In this document: one piece after another, positions 9,755 to 17,981 of the stretch | Layout of the letters: every line of letters begins with the position of its first letter | How positions within the stretch are numbered: the stretch's first letter is position 1 | Origin: Nitrososphaerota archaeon | Lineage (GTDB): Archaea; Thermoproteota; Nitrososphaeria; Conexivisphaerales; DTJL01 | Length of the DNA stretch: 64,000 nt | Reading direction: 5' to 3' | Assembly (NCBI GenBank): GCA_021324115.1 | Contig: JAJPJS010000008.1 | Coordinates: 270,160 to 334,159 of the forward strand | The notes under the pieces: model-generated | What the model was told of the DNA's origin: nothing | The model's input: the letters and a program-made list of their open reading frames with translations, nothing else | Database searches by the model: none | Position numbers and translations under genes: made by a program

Positions 9755-9768
9755 TTAACGATTGTTAA
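9755..9768. promoter_or_regulatory. Perfect inverted repeat between regulator and YHS gene
   Basis: TTAACGATTGTTAA, arms TTAAC/GTTAA with a 4-nt centre, lies in the 75-nt divergent region between the Lrp-TRASH gene and the small YHS gene. A near copy precedes copA (9079-9092). It is placed where binding could control both divergent genes. Confidence 0.5.
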
Positions 9769-9796
9769 TGACGATATAGATATAGCGGAGGAACGC

Positions 9797-9964
9797 ATGA
9801 TCGGCGATCGGAAATTGGCCAAAGATCCCATATGCGGAATGCAGGTGGATGAAAAGAAGGCGAAGTTCAGGTCCGAGCATGGAGGACAGACATTCTATTT
9901 CTGTTCTGCCCAGTGCAAGAACACATTCGACAAAGACCCTCACAAATATGCCCACTCACACTGA
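9797..9964 (+). CDS. Small YHS-domain metal-binding protein
   Basis: A 55-residue protein too short for usual gene finders, starting ATG at 9797 after a strong ribosome binding site GGAGGA 4 nt upstream. The sequence is MIGDRKLAKDPICGMQVDE... with DPxCGM, YFCSAQCKNTF and a His-rich end (HKYAHSH). The spacing and residues match the N-terminal YHS domain of the nearby CopA ([14 protein letters not shown]). Small TRASH/YHS proteins of archaeal cop loci act as copper chaperones, which is the likely role. It is divergent from the regulator. Confidence 0.85.
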   Translation: MIGDRKLAKDPICGMQVDEKKAKFRSEHGGQTFYFCSAQCKNTFDKDPHKYAHSH

Positions 9965-10007
9965 CCGCCGAACCCCGATTTTTTCGAAACCTCAGTTATT
10001 GCCTTAT

Positions 10008-10788
10008 TCATCCGGATATTGTTTCATACAGGATTTCAATGGTGTGACCCGTTCCGTACGGATAATTTTCACCAAACCAGTAGGGTGCACCCTGAGCCGT
10101 CGCGTAACAGGGTGAGTTTGGAGAAACAGAGTTATTCGCATCGCAGTAGTCAAGCGTGTTAAGAACGAGTGAACCGTACTGGCTGGATGGAACTCCATCG
10201 ACCAGGAGCAGTAACTGATGGGACGAATCCGCCTTGTAGCCCAGTATATCTGTAGAATTGAATACGACAGGGTGCTGTGTCCCGTTGAACTGCACCGTGC
10301 CATACGTGTCCTTCCAGATCTGGAAGAAGTCTCCCAGTGTGTAGGTCGTATTCGTGGGAGATTCAACATGTATTATTCCGGAACTGTCATGTGTATGCAT
10401 CGGTTCCGTGCACGTCGAAGTCAGGCCGATATCGGCCGGTATCGTCACACTCTGATTGTTTATGAAGATCTGAAGGTAAGGATGTATGTGTATCACCAGC
10501 GGGGTCGAGCCGGTGCATGGAAATGGAAACTTGCCGAATTTTCCAGCCTGCTGTGAATTCAGACCATAGTTCGCAAGGAATCCGAATCCAATGATAAGAA
10601 CAAGTGCCACACCTGCTATGGTTATCCACCTTACTCTTCTCCTTCCAGATTTTGCAACCCTGGAGCGCGGGTGCTTTGCGGCCCTGTGCTGCCTGAGGCC
10701 TTCCATCGAGTTGAACTCTCTTCCGCAGATCTCGCAGGTATAGCCTTCAGGGGGCTCGGACTTCTTGCCCAGCCGTAGTCACTTCCAT
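10008..10788 (-). CDS. C2H2 zinc-finger membrane-anchored His-rich protein, probable frameshift near start
   Basis: From the ATG at 10706 the frame gives 232 residues: basic N-terminus, one TM helix (WITIAGVALVLIIGFGFLA) and an outside domain with metal-ligand-like motifs HIHPYLQIF, CTEPMHTHDSSGIIH and LGDFFQIW. The same frame is open upstream of 10706 back to a TGA at 10779-10781 and encodes a textbook C2H2 finger (C-x2-C-x12-H-x4-H; YTCEICGREF..., ending HRAAKHP). No ATG/GTG/TTG precedes it in that frame; only a CTG at 10772. An ATG at 10788, about 26 nt after a TATA box, opens the adjacent frame, and removing one G from the GGG at 10768-10770 joins both into MEVTTAGKKSEPPEG. The extracellular domain belongs to an uncharacterised family; I infer metal binding. 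Confidence 0.7.
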
Positions 10789-10809
10789 CGTCTTGGTTCG
10801 GGTGGGCTG

Positions 10810-10821
10810 GGATAAATATGG
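10810..10821 (-). promoter_or_regulatory. TATA box for zinc-finger protein gene
   Basis: On the minus strand CATATTTATCCC. Its centre is about 26 nt upstream of the ATG at 10788, the spacing expected for a leaderless archaeal transcript. This supports initiation at 10788 rather than 10706. Confidence 0.5.
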
Positions 10822-10924
10822 TTGCATGAAAAAATAGCGCGATGTGACGATGTCCATCCCTATTTTCATCCTGTTCGCCCTGCCACTTACTAAGCAACAG
10901 GCATATCTCATGTGGTTCGCCAAA

Positions 10925-10931
10925 CATATAT
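10925..10931 (+). promoter_or_regulatory. TATA box for tag
   Basis: CATATAT, centred about 27 nt before the ATG at 10955, matching a leaderless promoter and indicating that the second in-frame ATG, not the one at 10943, starts the gene. Confidence 0.5.
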
Positions 10932-10954
10932 CGTCTTGGTAGATGAGGACTCGC

Positions 10955-11560
10955 ATGGATGAGCCGAAACGATGCGGCTGGGCTTCACTCGACGACCCGT
11001 TATACAGGGCGTATCACGACAAGGAGTGGGGCGTTCCATTGCATGATGACATGAAGATCTTCGAATACCTGGTTCTTGAAGGATTCCAGGCGGGACTCAG
11101 CTGGTACACGGTGCTGAGAAAGAGAGAAAATTTCAGAAAAGTCTTCAATGGTTTTAACCCTGAAACCGTCTCAGGATACGATTCGGGGAAGATAAAGCAG
11201 ATACTGTCCGACCCAGGCGTCATAAGGAACCGTCTGAAGGTCGTTTCCGCAGTGACAAACGCGAAAAGCTTTCTGAAGGTCCAGAAGGAGTTCGGGAGCT
11301 TCGACGAATACATCTGGAGCTTCGTTGGGCACACCCCCGTCGTAAACCATTGGAAGTCAGTAAGGCAGATTCCATCCACCTCCGAAATCTCCGACCGCCT
11401 CAGCAAAGATCTAATTTCGAAGGGATTTCGCTTTGTGGGATCCACGATATGCTATGCACACATGCAGGCGACCGGCATGGTGAATGACCATGTCGTGAGC
11501 TGCTTCAGGTACAGGGAGATAATCAAATCGTTAAACCCAGGAGAAGAGGTACGGCGATAA
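10955..11560 (+). CDS. tag: DNA-3-methyladenine glycosylase I
   Basis: A base-excision repair enzyme that removes 3-methyladenine from alkylated DNA. Motifs of the Tag family are complete: N-terminal RCGWASLDDPLYRAYHDKEWG with the zinc Cys and His, the catalytic Glu in FEYLVLEGFQAGLSWYTVLRKR, GFRFVGSTICYAHMQATGMVNDH with the C-terminal zinc ligands. The frame is open from 10943, but the ATG at 10955 (MDEPKRCGW) fits the promoter and family length (about 200 residues) better. Monocistronic. Confidence 0.95.
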   Translation: MDEPKRCGWASLDDPLYRAYHDKEWGVPLHDDMKIFEYLVLEGFQAGLSWYTVLRKRENFRKVFNGFNPETVSGYDSGKIKQILSDPGVIRNRLKVVSAVTNAKSFLKVQKEFGSFDEYIWSFVGHTPVVNHWKSVRQIPSTSEISDRLSKDLISKGFRFVGSTICYAHMQATGMVNDHVVSCFRYREIIKSLNPGEEVRR

Positions 11561-11657
11561 GATAGAATCTACTTTCAAGTTTCTGGAACTGCGACACCAA
11601 ATTGGGATTAATACTTTCTTCCTTAAGATTATCAACCGGTTTGCCTCGGTCGGTGCC

Positions 11658-12836
11658 GTGAACAGTTCGGACGCACAGTCCGGTGCCCATCATACACTCT
11701 GGATACTCTCCTTCTACCAGCTCTTCTCCAACAACAGGTCCAGCCTTTTCACGGTATACTTCGTCCTTTTCGTGGTTGTAAGAGACCATGTTTCGGTAGC
11801 CGAAGGGCTGGCCGTATTTTCGATAGCGTACGTCTCCTCCAGCCTGATCAGCCCCGTTGCGGGAAGATTATCAGATAAACTCGGCAGGAGACGGCTGCTT
11901 CTTCTGATAGCCGAAGCCTCTTCGCTTCCCTTCTTTGTCCTCATACCGATCGTCTCGAATTTCCTTCTGGTCAGCATCTTCTTCGTAGTCGCTGAATCTT
12001 TGCTGTCATTCGGGTCAACCGCGCTGCAGGCATTCGTCGCCGACATAACACCACCGGAAGAGAGAGGAGCAAGCTACGGACTAGTGAGTGCTGTGGGGGC
12101 GGCCGGCTCGATCGCGGGAACTCTGGCCGCAGGTGTGGTTGCTCAGGTCTTCGGGCTCGACGCGATATTCTACATGGTTGGATTCATAATGGTGGGCACT
12201 ATCCTTCTGATAATCTTCGCGATTCCTGAAATCAACCTACCATCATCCTCATCCAGGAAGCCTCTCAGAGAAATGAAGGATGTCGCAATCTTTTCCCTTT
12301 CGACTTCGGTTCGGACACTCGGTACCGGTGCGGTGACCGCATTTTTCGCAACATATGCATACTCACTCGGTGCCAATCCATTTGATGTGAGCCTGGTTGC
12401 GATAGCCGGTCTTGGAACGACGGCTCTGCTGGGCGCCAGACTGGGGAAGGCGGTGGACAGGGTTGGCGAAATACAGGGATATGTGTACGGCACTCTGGTT
12501 GTCGTGGTTTCTTTATTCGTGTATGCTATATCGAGCAGCTGGCTGGACATCATCCCCGCCAGAATAATTTACTCGACAGGCTTCGCCCTTCTCAGCCCCG
12601 CGATGCTCAGCTGGATCACAAAGGTCGCGCCGGCGAACAGGAAGGCGGAGTACCTTGGGTTCTTCTCCCTCATAAATTCGACTCTGTGGAGCCTGGGCCC
12701 CCTGCCAGGTGGCGCCGTGGAAGCCCTCTGGGGTCCATTGGGACTATTCGTCTTCGCCACAGTAATGTCTGCCGTTTCTGTGCTGGCGGTGCTCATCCTT
12801 TACCCCACTTCGAAGAGCAGATTACTTCCAACATGA
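11658..12836 (+). CDS. Major facilitator superfamily transporter
   Basis: A 392-residue polytopic membrane protein with about 12 hydrophobic segments. The MFS loop 2-3 motif appears as GRLSDKLGRRRLL near residue 72, and a second partial copy follows the central loop (GARLGKAVDRVGE). The central loop around residue 195 (SSSSRKPLREMK) divides two six-helix halves. Drug or metabolite efflux is typical for this length, but the substrate is not determinable. Start GTG at 11658. No operon partner. Confidence 0.9.
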   Translation: MNSSDAQSGAHHTLWILSFYQLFSNNRSSLFTVYFVLFVVVRDHVSVAEGLAVFSIAYVSSSLISPVAGRLSDKLGRRRLLLLIAEASSLPFFVLIPIVSNFLLVSIFFVVAESLLSFGSTALQAFVADITPPEERGASYGLVSAVGAAGSIAGTLAAGVVAQVFGLDAIFYMVGFIMVGTILLIIFAIPEINLPSSSSRKPLREMKDVAIFSLSTSVRTLGTGAVTAFFATYAYSLGANPFDVSLVAIAGLGTTALLGARLGKAVDRVGEIQGYVYGTLVVVVSLFVYAISSSWLDIIPARIIYSTGFALLSPAMLSWITKVAPANRKAEYLGFFSLINSTLWSLGPLPGGAVEALWGPLGLFVFATVMSAVSVLAVLILYPTSKSRLLPT

Positions 12837-13042
12837 TTATCAGGTTGGCATTAAGATAAGAATCGACTCTCGGAGCAAGCTATCAGGGAAATAAAAAAGT
12901 CAAACCACACAGATATTGGAGTATCTCAGAAAGAACATCAGGTCAAAATCACCTTTGGAGAGGATGGACCTGTGTGTCGAACGCATGCTTACCTTCACCA
13001 TCAGGACTTTGCTAAAGGTCATAAACCGCCTTCGATTATGTC

Positions 13043-14662
13043 GTGCGGATGTCCTCCACTAGCTCATCTCCCGTGCTGTCCACAGATCAGGATAATGAAT
13101 CGGCTGCCATTCAGGAAATCATACGCCTAATGTACGCGGGAGGACTTTCAAACAGGAAGGAGTTAGAAGTCGCAAAGAGAGATGTTGCCGTCAGATTCGG
13201 ACTGAAAAGATATCTTCCGACATCAGAGATCATACGTAAAGCACCTGAGGAAGTGAAGGAGAGGTTCAGGTCACTTCTCAGCGTCAGGCCACAGAGGAGT
13301 GGCTCCGGCATCGTGGTGATAACACTGTTTTCTGCACCCTTCCTCTGTCCTCATGGTACATGCATCTTCTGCCCGGGCGGCCCCAAAGACGGCACCCCAC
13401 AAAGCTACCTGCCTGACGGTCCCGGGATGAGAGTGGCCCTTGATGCCAATTTTGACTCATATCTTCAGGCAAGAAGAGGGATCAAAAAGTTCAGGGACAG
13501 GGGACATTCAGTAAGCAAGGTCGAACTCATTCTTGAGGGTGGAACCTTCATAGCCACCCCACCCGATTACCAGTACAGCTTCGTTAAGGGGGCATACGAG
13601 GGACTCAACGGCACTCGCTCCAAAGACCTGGAGGAGGCCCAGATGGTAAACGAAACAGCTCTCAGCAGGGCGGTGGGCCTCACCATAGAGTCCAAACCCG
13701 ATTGGTGCAGACCGAATGATATAGACCTGATGCTGAGTTACGGGGTCACCAGACTCGAAATAGGGGTTCAGAGCCTCAGAAACGACATTCTCAAGCGGAG
13801 CAACAGGGGGCACACAGTTGAGGATACAATAAACGCCTTTCAGGTATCAAGGGACGCAGGTCTCAAGGTGGGTGCTCACATGATGCCCGGATTACCTGCG
13901 TCAGATTACGATCGTGACCTTGAAGACCTTCGCAGATTGTTCGAGGATGAAGCGTTCAAACCGGATATGTTGAAGATATACCCGACCGTGGTTGTAAAGG
14001 GTACCGCATTGGCGAAAATGTACTTGGCGGGAAGGTACGAGCCATACGAAAGGGATACGGTCGTAGAACTGCTCAGCGAAATGAAAAGGAACGTTCCCCG
14101 GTGGGTCAGGATAATGAGGATACAGAGGGAGATTCCGAAACATGAGCTTGTGGCGGACAGTTGCGGGGAAAGCCTGAGGGAAAGCGTAAGAAAGAGGGCG
14201 CTGGAAAAGGGAATCAGATGCAGGTGCATAAGGTGCAGGGAGGTGGCGCTTAGCGAACCGGAAAGCATACCCGAAAATTTCCTGTTCAGGCAGGAGGAGT
14301 ACACGGCATCAGGGGGGAGCGAAGTTTTCTGCTCGTACGAATCAGAAACCACCGAAAGGATAGCCGGTTTCATCAGGATGAGATACCCATCAGAGAATGC
14401 TCACAGAACGGAGGTGAAGGGGGCCTGCATCATAAGAGAGCTAAGGGTTTACGGCCGCTCGGTTCCGGTCGGTGTCAGGAACGATCAGGCGTGGCAGCAC
14501 AAAGGCATCGGCTCCCGGCTTCTGACCCTTATGGAAGAAGTGGCCGTCTCGAAATTCGGTGTCAATAAGATGGTGATAACCAGCGCTGTGGGAACCAGGG
14601 AGTACTATAGACGGCTCGGTTACGGCCGTGAAGGACCGTACATGTCAAAGAGGCTGGATTAG
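13043..14662 (+). CDS. elp3: tRNA uridine(34) acetyltransferase Elp3
   Basis: A 539-residue radical-SAM/acetyltransferase that installs the carboxymethyl group on wobble uridine of tRNAs; in archaea it works without the other Elongator subunits. The iron-sulfur cysteines are C102, C107 and C110 in LCPHGTCIFCPGG. ELILEGGTF and RLEIGVQSL belong to the radical-SAM barrel; zinc ligands CRCIRC are near 395. The GNAT domain covers the last ~150 residues (acetyl-CoA loop near QAWQHKGIGSRLL and YYRRLGYGREGPYMSK). GTG at 13043 or ATG at 13049 could start it. Confidence 0.96.
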   Translation: MRMSSTSSSPVLSTDQDNESAAIQEIIRLMYAGGLSNRKELEVAKRDVAVRFGLKRYLPTSEIIRKAPEEVKERFRSLLSVRPQRSGSGIVVITLFSAPFLCPHGTCIFCPGGPKDGTPQSYLPDGPGMRVALDANFDSYLQARRGIKKFRDRGHSVSKVELILEGGTFIATPPDYQYSFVKGAYEGLNGTRSKDLEEAQMVNETALSRAVGLTIESKPDWCRPNDIDLMLSYGVTRLEIGVQSLRNDILKRSNRGHTVEDTINAFQVSRDAGLKVGAHMMPGLPASDYDRDLEDLRRLFEDEAFKPDMLKIYPTVVVKGTALAKMYLAGRYEPYERDTVVELLSEMKRNVPRWVRIMRIQREIPKHELVADSCGESLRESVRKRALEKGIRCRCIRCREVALSEPESIPENFLFRQEEYTASGGSEVFCSYESETTERIAGFIRMRYPSENAHRTEVKGACIIRELRVYGRSVPVGVRNDQAWQHKGIGSRLLTLMEEVAVSKFGVNKMVITSAVGTREYYRRLGYGREGPYMSKRLD

Positions 14663-14913
14663 CCGGGACAGTCGACCGTCATTCTACAAGCTGCCCATTC
14701 AATATTTGAATAAAAAGAGAGAGCACTTCAATCCCACGTCACACAGGTGCAGCTCATTCCATACAACAAGCATCTCTGACAATGTCCTAGTGATACCAGA
14801 GGCCAACAATACTGTTTGCGGTGATGTTTAAACACTTGATTATTATAGGAACGCCCACCCTTTTGAGTACGCCTTTCTTTGAATCAGGATTAGCAAATCA
14901 TTCAGGATTGAAG

Positions 14914-16289
14914 CTATACTCTTTCCGCTTCTTTGTTGAGCACATCATTAACGTCTATGGCAATATAACCCTCTGAGCGCAATCGATCCTTGTCCGCATT
15001 TCTGATCCTTTTTGCAATTACTGCGAAATAGTCTGACCTGTTCCCGGTCTGCCAGTCGAACCCCCCTGATTTCCTCTTCAAATCATCAAGTATCAAAAGA
15101 GCTTCCCTGTACCCTAGATCCTTCCACTTAACCTCTATGAAACAGCATCTTCGCAAATTCGTGCCCAGTGCGATAAGGTCTATTTCTTCATCCCTCATCC
15201 ACCAGGATCCTATTCTGTCAACTTCGAATGGAAGGAGTTTGAAGTGATATATGAAATCGCTCACGACCTGTTCGAATGACCTTCCGAGATCGAATGCAGT
15301 TCAGGCTCATCAACCTTTATCCTTGGTACCATGTCACTCGTTCTTTTAAATGTAAGACCGAACCAGGAATGAAGCATATTGTCCTGTATGTAGTATCTGC
15401 CCGCTCTGTCATGTCCTCCCAATGGAACTTTTCTTCTGATTAGCTGAAGGGTTATCATCTGCTGAAGGTAAGGGAAGATCTTTCTCGTCTCTATCCCTAC
15501 ATAATTTGAGATAGAGATCGCGGTGGAGTTGCCCGATGCTATTGCTGAAAGGATGGAGAAATACGTCTTCGTTTCCCTGAGTTCTTGCGAAAGTAGAAAG
15601 TATGGTTCCCTATAGAAGTAGCCGTTTTGATCTAGGAATTCCGCCTGAACAAAACTCTTCGCGTCATGGTATCTTGATGCTATCGAAAGATATGGTGGCA
15701 CACCACCTACCAACATGAAAGCTTCGAGCCCATACACCCCTTCAGGGAAGAAAAGCATCGAGTCCCAAGGTTTTAATGGTTGAAGGAGCAAGTCTCTTGT
15801 CCTTCTTCCGTACAGAGGCGAGGCTGAAGAGAGTACTTCTTCAGACATAAGGCTCAGCATTGATCCACAAACAATCAACATCACCTTCTTCTTCGAAAGC
15901 GATTCGTCCCATGCTCTTTGAAGGTCGCTTGTTATTTTTGGGTCGGATTTTATGGCGTATGAAAATTCGTCCAGCACTATCAAAACATCATCGTCAATTT
16001 GGCCTGCCAGTTATGAGAAGACATCATACCATGATTCTGTCCCCAGCATGCTGATGTATTTGTCTTCAAAATGCGTGGCCGCTTTCTCCTTGAACTCCTG
16101 CATCTGAACCTTCTTTAAGGCGTCAGGGAAGACATACGCAAACACATTTTTCCCAGCGGAGAATTCTTCTATCAGCCTAGATTTTCCTATACGTCTTCGT
16201 CCATACAGGATCACAAATGAAGGAAGGCGCCTGTATTCTTCATTTAAGATTCTGGTTTCTTCTTCCCTGTCTATAAAGCGACTAATCAC
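14914..16289 (-). pseudogene. Broken archaeal ATPase of the DUF234 family (one stop, one frameshift)
   Basis: Three consecutive open pieces read as one protein of about 455 residues. The first (16289-16011) has the P-loop GRRRIGKSRLIEEF at about 30-43. An in-frame TAA (16011-16013) interrupts it; reading through gives DDDVLIVLDEFSYAI, the Walker B segment. The second piece ends in a wrong frame near 15261, whereas the neighbouring frame reads AFDLGRSFEQVVSDFIYHF, joining smoothly to the third piece (GSWWMRDEEIDLIALGTN, CFIEVKWKDL), the DUF234 nuclease-like end. So one nonsense codon and one 1-nt shift near 15300 inactivate it, unless they are sequencing errors. Tandem palindromes overlap its GTG start. 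Confidence 0.8.
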
Positions 16290-16311
16290 AATTAGTACTA
16301 ATCATGATTAG
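16282..16311. promoter_or_regulatory. Tandem 14-bp palindromes over the start of the broken ATPase gene
   Basis: CTAATCATGATTAG (16298-16311) is a perfect palindrome and CTAATCACAATTAG (16282-16295) an imperfect copy; centres are 16 bp apart. They cover the GTG start (16287-16289), so a bound protein would block transcription or translation start. The binding protein is unknown. Confidence 0.5.
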
Positions 16312-16558
16312 TATGAAAGCCTTTCCGCCGGATGGCGAATCTACATACGTGCATCTAGGCCACTTCTCACTTTGCGAAGCTACAATCCCGATAGGTTCGC
16401 AGTTGACATGATATGGCTTTTTTAATTCGAATACAAGATTCGTCAGTCACCAAACTTACTGGAAGCAATACGCCAAGCCAAGCCGATACAGGCCAACCTA
16501 TTCGGGTTCAATGCCTCGCCGTGCTGATCAGACACTCACTCCCGTCGAGTCCGCCGAA

Positions 16559-16963
16559 CTAGCTGTGGTTTTCCACTATATCATCCCTCATCGTTTCCAT
16601 GAGCTCGAGAAACTCTTTCCTTTCTGCTTCCCGAATGCCACATTTGACCATCGCTTCTTCCATATACTTCACACTCGCAGCCCATTCCTCGTTGTTGATA
16701 TTTAATCCCATATGTGCTTGCTTCAGGTCCCTCCCCATATAGTAGTTAGAGCCTCCCGTGGCCTGGCAGAAGGCGTCGATGTTCAACTGAACATCCCTCA
16801 TCTTCTTGTCTGTTCCTCTTCCTCCAGAAAATCGTGCGAATCTTGGGTCTGCCCTCTGCAGGGCCACCCACTCCACAACGAATGCAGCTATACTATCATA
16901 TCCTCCTAGCCTCTCGTATAGCGACTTCCGTCTTTGCACTCCAACTATGTTGAGCGTAAACAA
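16559..16963 (-). CDS. Group I truncated hemoglobin
   Basis: A 134-residue 2-over-2 globin. It begins with SLYERLGGYDSIAAFVVEWV (A/B helices), has a tyrosine-rich distal region less clearly placed, then FCQATGGSNYYMGRDLKQAHMGLNI, which is the E-F region with proximal histidine in QAHMGL, typical of the trHbN group. Such proteins bind O2 and NO and often detoxify NO. Frame starts at ATG 16963; a box-like AGTTTATC near 16966-16976 would favour a leaderless GTG at 16939 (MQRRKSLYERLGG). It is divergent from the PadR-methyltransferase gene across an inverted repeat. Confidence 0.88.
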   Translation of the reverse strand: MFTLNIVGVQRRKSLYERLGGYDSIAAFVVEWVALQRADPRFARFSGGRGTDKKMRDVQLNIDAFCQATGGSNYYMGRDLKQAHMGLNINNEEWAASVKYMEEAMVKCGIREAERKEFLELMETMRDDIVENHS

Positions 16964-16990
16964 GATAAACTAGTCAGTCAGTATAACATA

Positions 16991-17005
16991 GTCAGGAGTC
17001 CTGAC
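16991..17005. promoter_or_regulatory. Perfect 7-1-7 inverted repeat between hemoglobin and PadR-fusion genes
   Basis: GTCAGGA-G-TCCTGAC lies 8 nt upstream of the TTG start of the PadR-type gene and 28 nt upstream of the hemoglobin ATG. It overlaps the probable transcription start of the regulator, suited to autorepression and co-control of the globin. Confidence 0.5.
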
Positions 17006-17013
17006 ATATCGGG

Positions 17014-17919
17014 TTGCAATCCATAAAGGTGCAGAGACTGGCATTACGCATGCTTCTCCGCGGTGAGCTTTCGGGCTATGACATCTGGAAGGAAATGTCC
17101 ATGAAGGGGTTGAAGATCAAGACGAATTATCTCTACATGATACTGACGGACATGCGTAGAAAAGGGCTCCTGTCTGCAAGGTGGTTGGAAAATTCGAAGG
17201 GTCCCAGGAAACGGCTGTATTCGCTGAGCGATGCGGGAAGGGAAGAGTTCGAAAGGATTCTGAGGGAATCTGTGGAGTTTGTAGTAGACGCTTTTGTGCA
17301 ATCGAATGCTGCGGTCCGCAACAACATGACAGACCATGTAAGGTCTGTCCGGAACACATTCAGGCTGCTGGGCATCCCCACACCGCAGGGAGGCTCCAAC
17401 CTTGTTATCACTGCCCCTTCTTTTGACCCATTGCTGTGCCACCCAATCTCTTATTATGTGATAAGCCAGGCATTTCCGGAAGCCAGTGTTTCAGTGGTCA
17501 GACCACCTGAACATGCATCATACTTTGAAGGGCGGCCTAACCTCACCTTCCTCGACGGTCGCAGGCAGGACATCCCTCTGAAGAACAACTTTGCCGACTA
17601 CCTCATGCTAGAAGGCTTTCCTAGGAGCGTACCGTTGGAAGCTACGCTCAACGAGTGCGTTAGGGTTCTCAAACCGCGGGGTCATCTGATAATAAGGTTG
17701 CCCGCTGTTATGCTCGAAGAAAAGAAACCAAACTATTCAAATCTGGCAGAGTATGCATACAGGCTGTACTATGACTACATCGGTGAAGACATGGAGATAA
17801 GTTCCAAACATCTGAAATCTCTACTAGAGAAACGCGCCATCGAGCTCCGGGACGCCCAGGATCGGTCGAATTACATGGTGTACGTCCAGATATCGAAGCG
17901 CAGAAACATTTCGGGTTAA
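17014..17919 (+). CDS. PadR-type winged-helix protein fused to methyltransferase-like domain
   Basis: A 301-residue protein. Residues 6-85 form a PadR-like winged helix (LRMLLRGELSGYDIWKEM, YLYMILTDMRRKGLLSARW, LYSLSDAGREEFERIL). Residues about 125-295 resemble the second half of a class I SAM-dependent methyltransferase: FADYLMLEGFPRSVPLEATLNECVRVLKPRGHLIIRLP. The glycine-rich SAM motif I expected near 128-150 is degenerate, so this may bind a ligand rather than methylate. Start TTG at 17014. The gene faces the hemoglobin gene; a NO/O2-linked or metabolite-sensing regulator is inferred from context only. Confidence 0.75.
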   Translation: MQSIKVQRLALRMLLRGELSGYDIWKEMSMKGLKIKTNYLYMILTDMRRKGLLSARWLENSKGPRKRLYSLSDAGREEFERILRESVEFVVDAFVQSNAAVRNNMTDHVRSVRNTFRLLGIPTPQGGSNLVITAPSFDPLLCHPISYYVISQAFPEASVSVVRPPEHASYFEGRPNLTFLDGRRQDIPLKNNFADYLMLEGFPRSVPLEATLNECVRVLKPRGHLIIRLPAVMLEEKKPNYSNLAEYAYRLYYDYIGEDMEISSKHLKSLLEKRAIELRDAQDRSNYMVYVQISKRRNISG

Positions 17920-17946
17920 TTCTTAGTTCGCTTGGCCATATTTAAG

Positions 17947-17956
17947 CTTATATATG
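17947..17956 (+). promoter_or_regulatory. TATA box for APC permease gene
   Basis: CTTATATATG, centred about 30 nt upstream of the ATG at 17982, a strong archaeal TATA-type sequence giving a leaderless or nearly leaderless transcript. Confidence 0.55.
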
Positions 17957-17981
17957 CGGCATTCTTGAAAGTGCCCAAGGC

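Noticed and set aside
14663-14913. Possible gene (67-codon frame) after elp3
   Set aside because: The frame starts inside elp3 and has no domain, promoter or codon pattern typical of neighbours.
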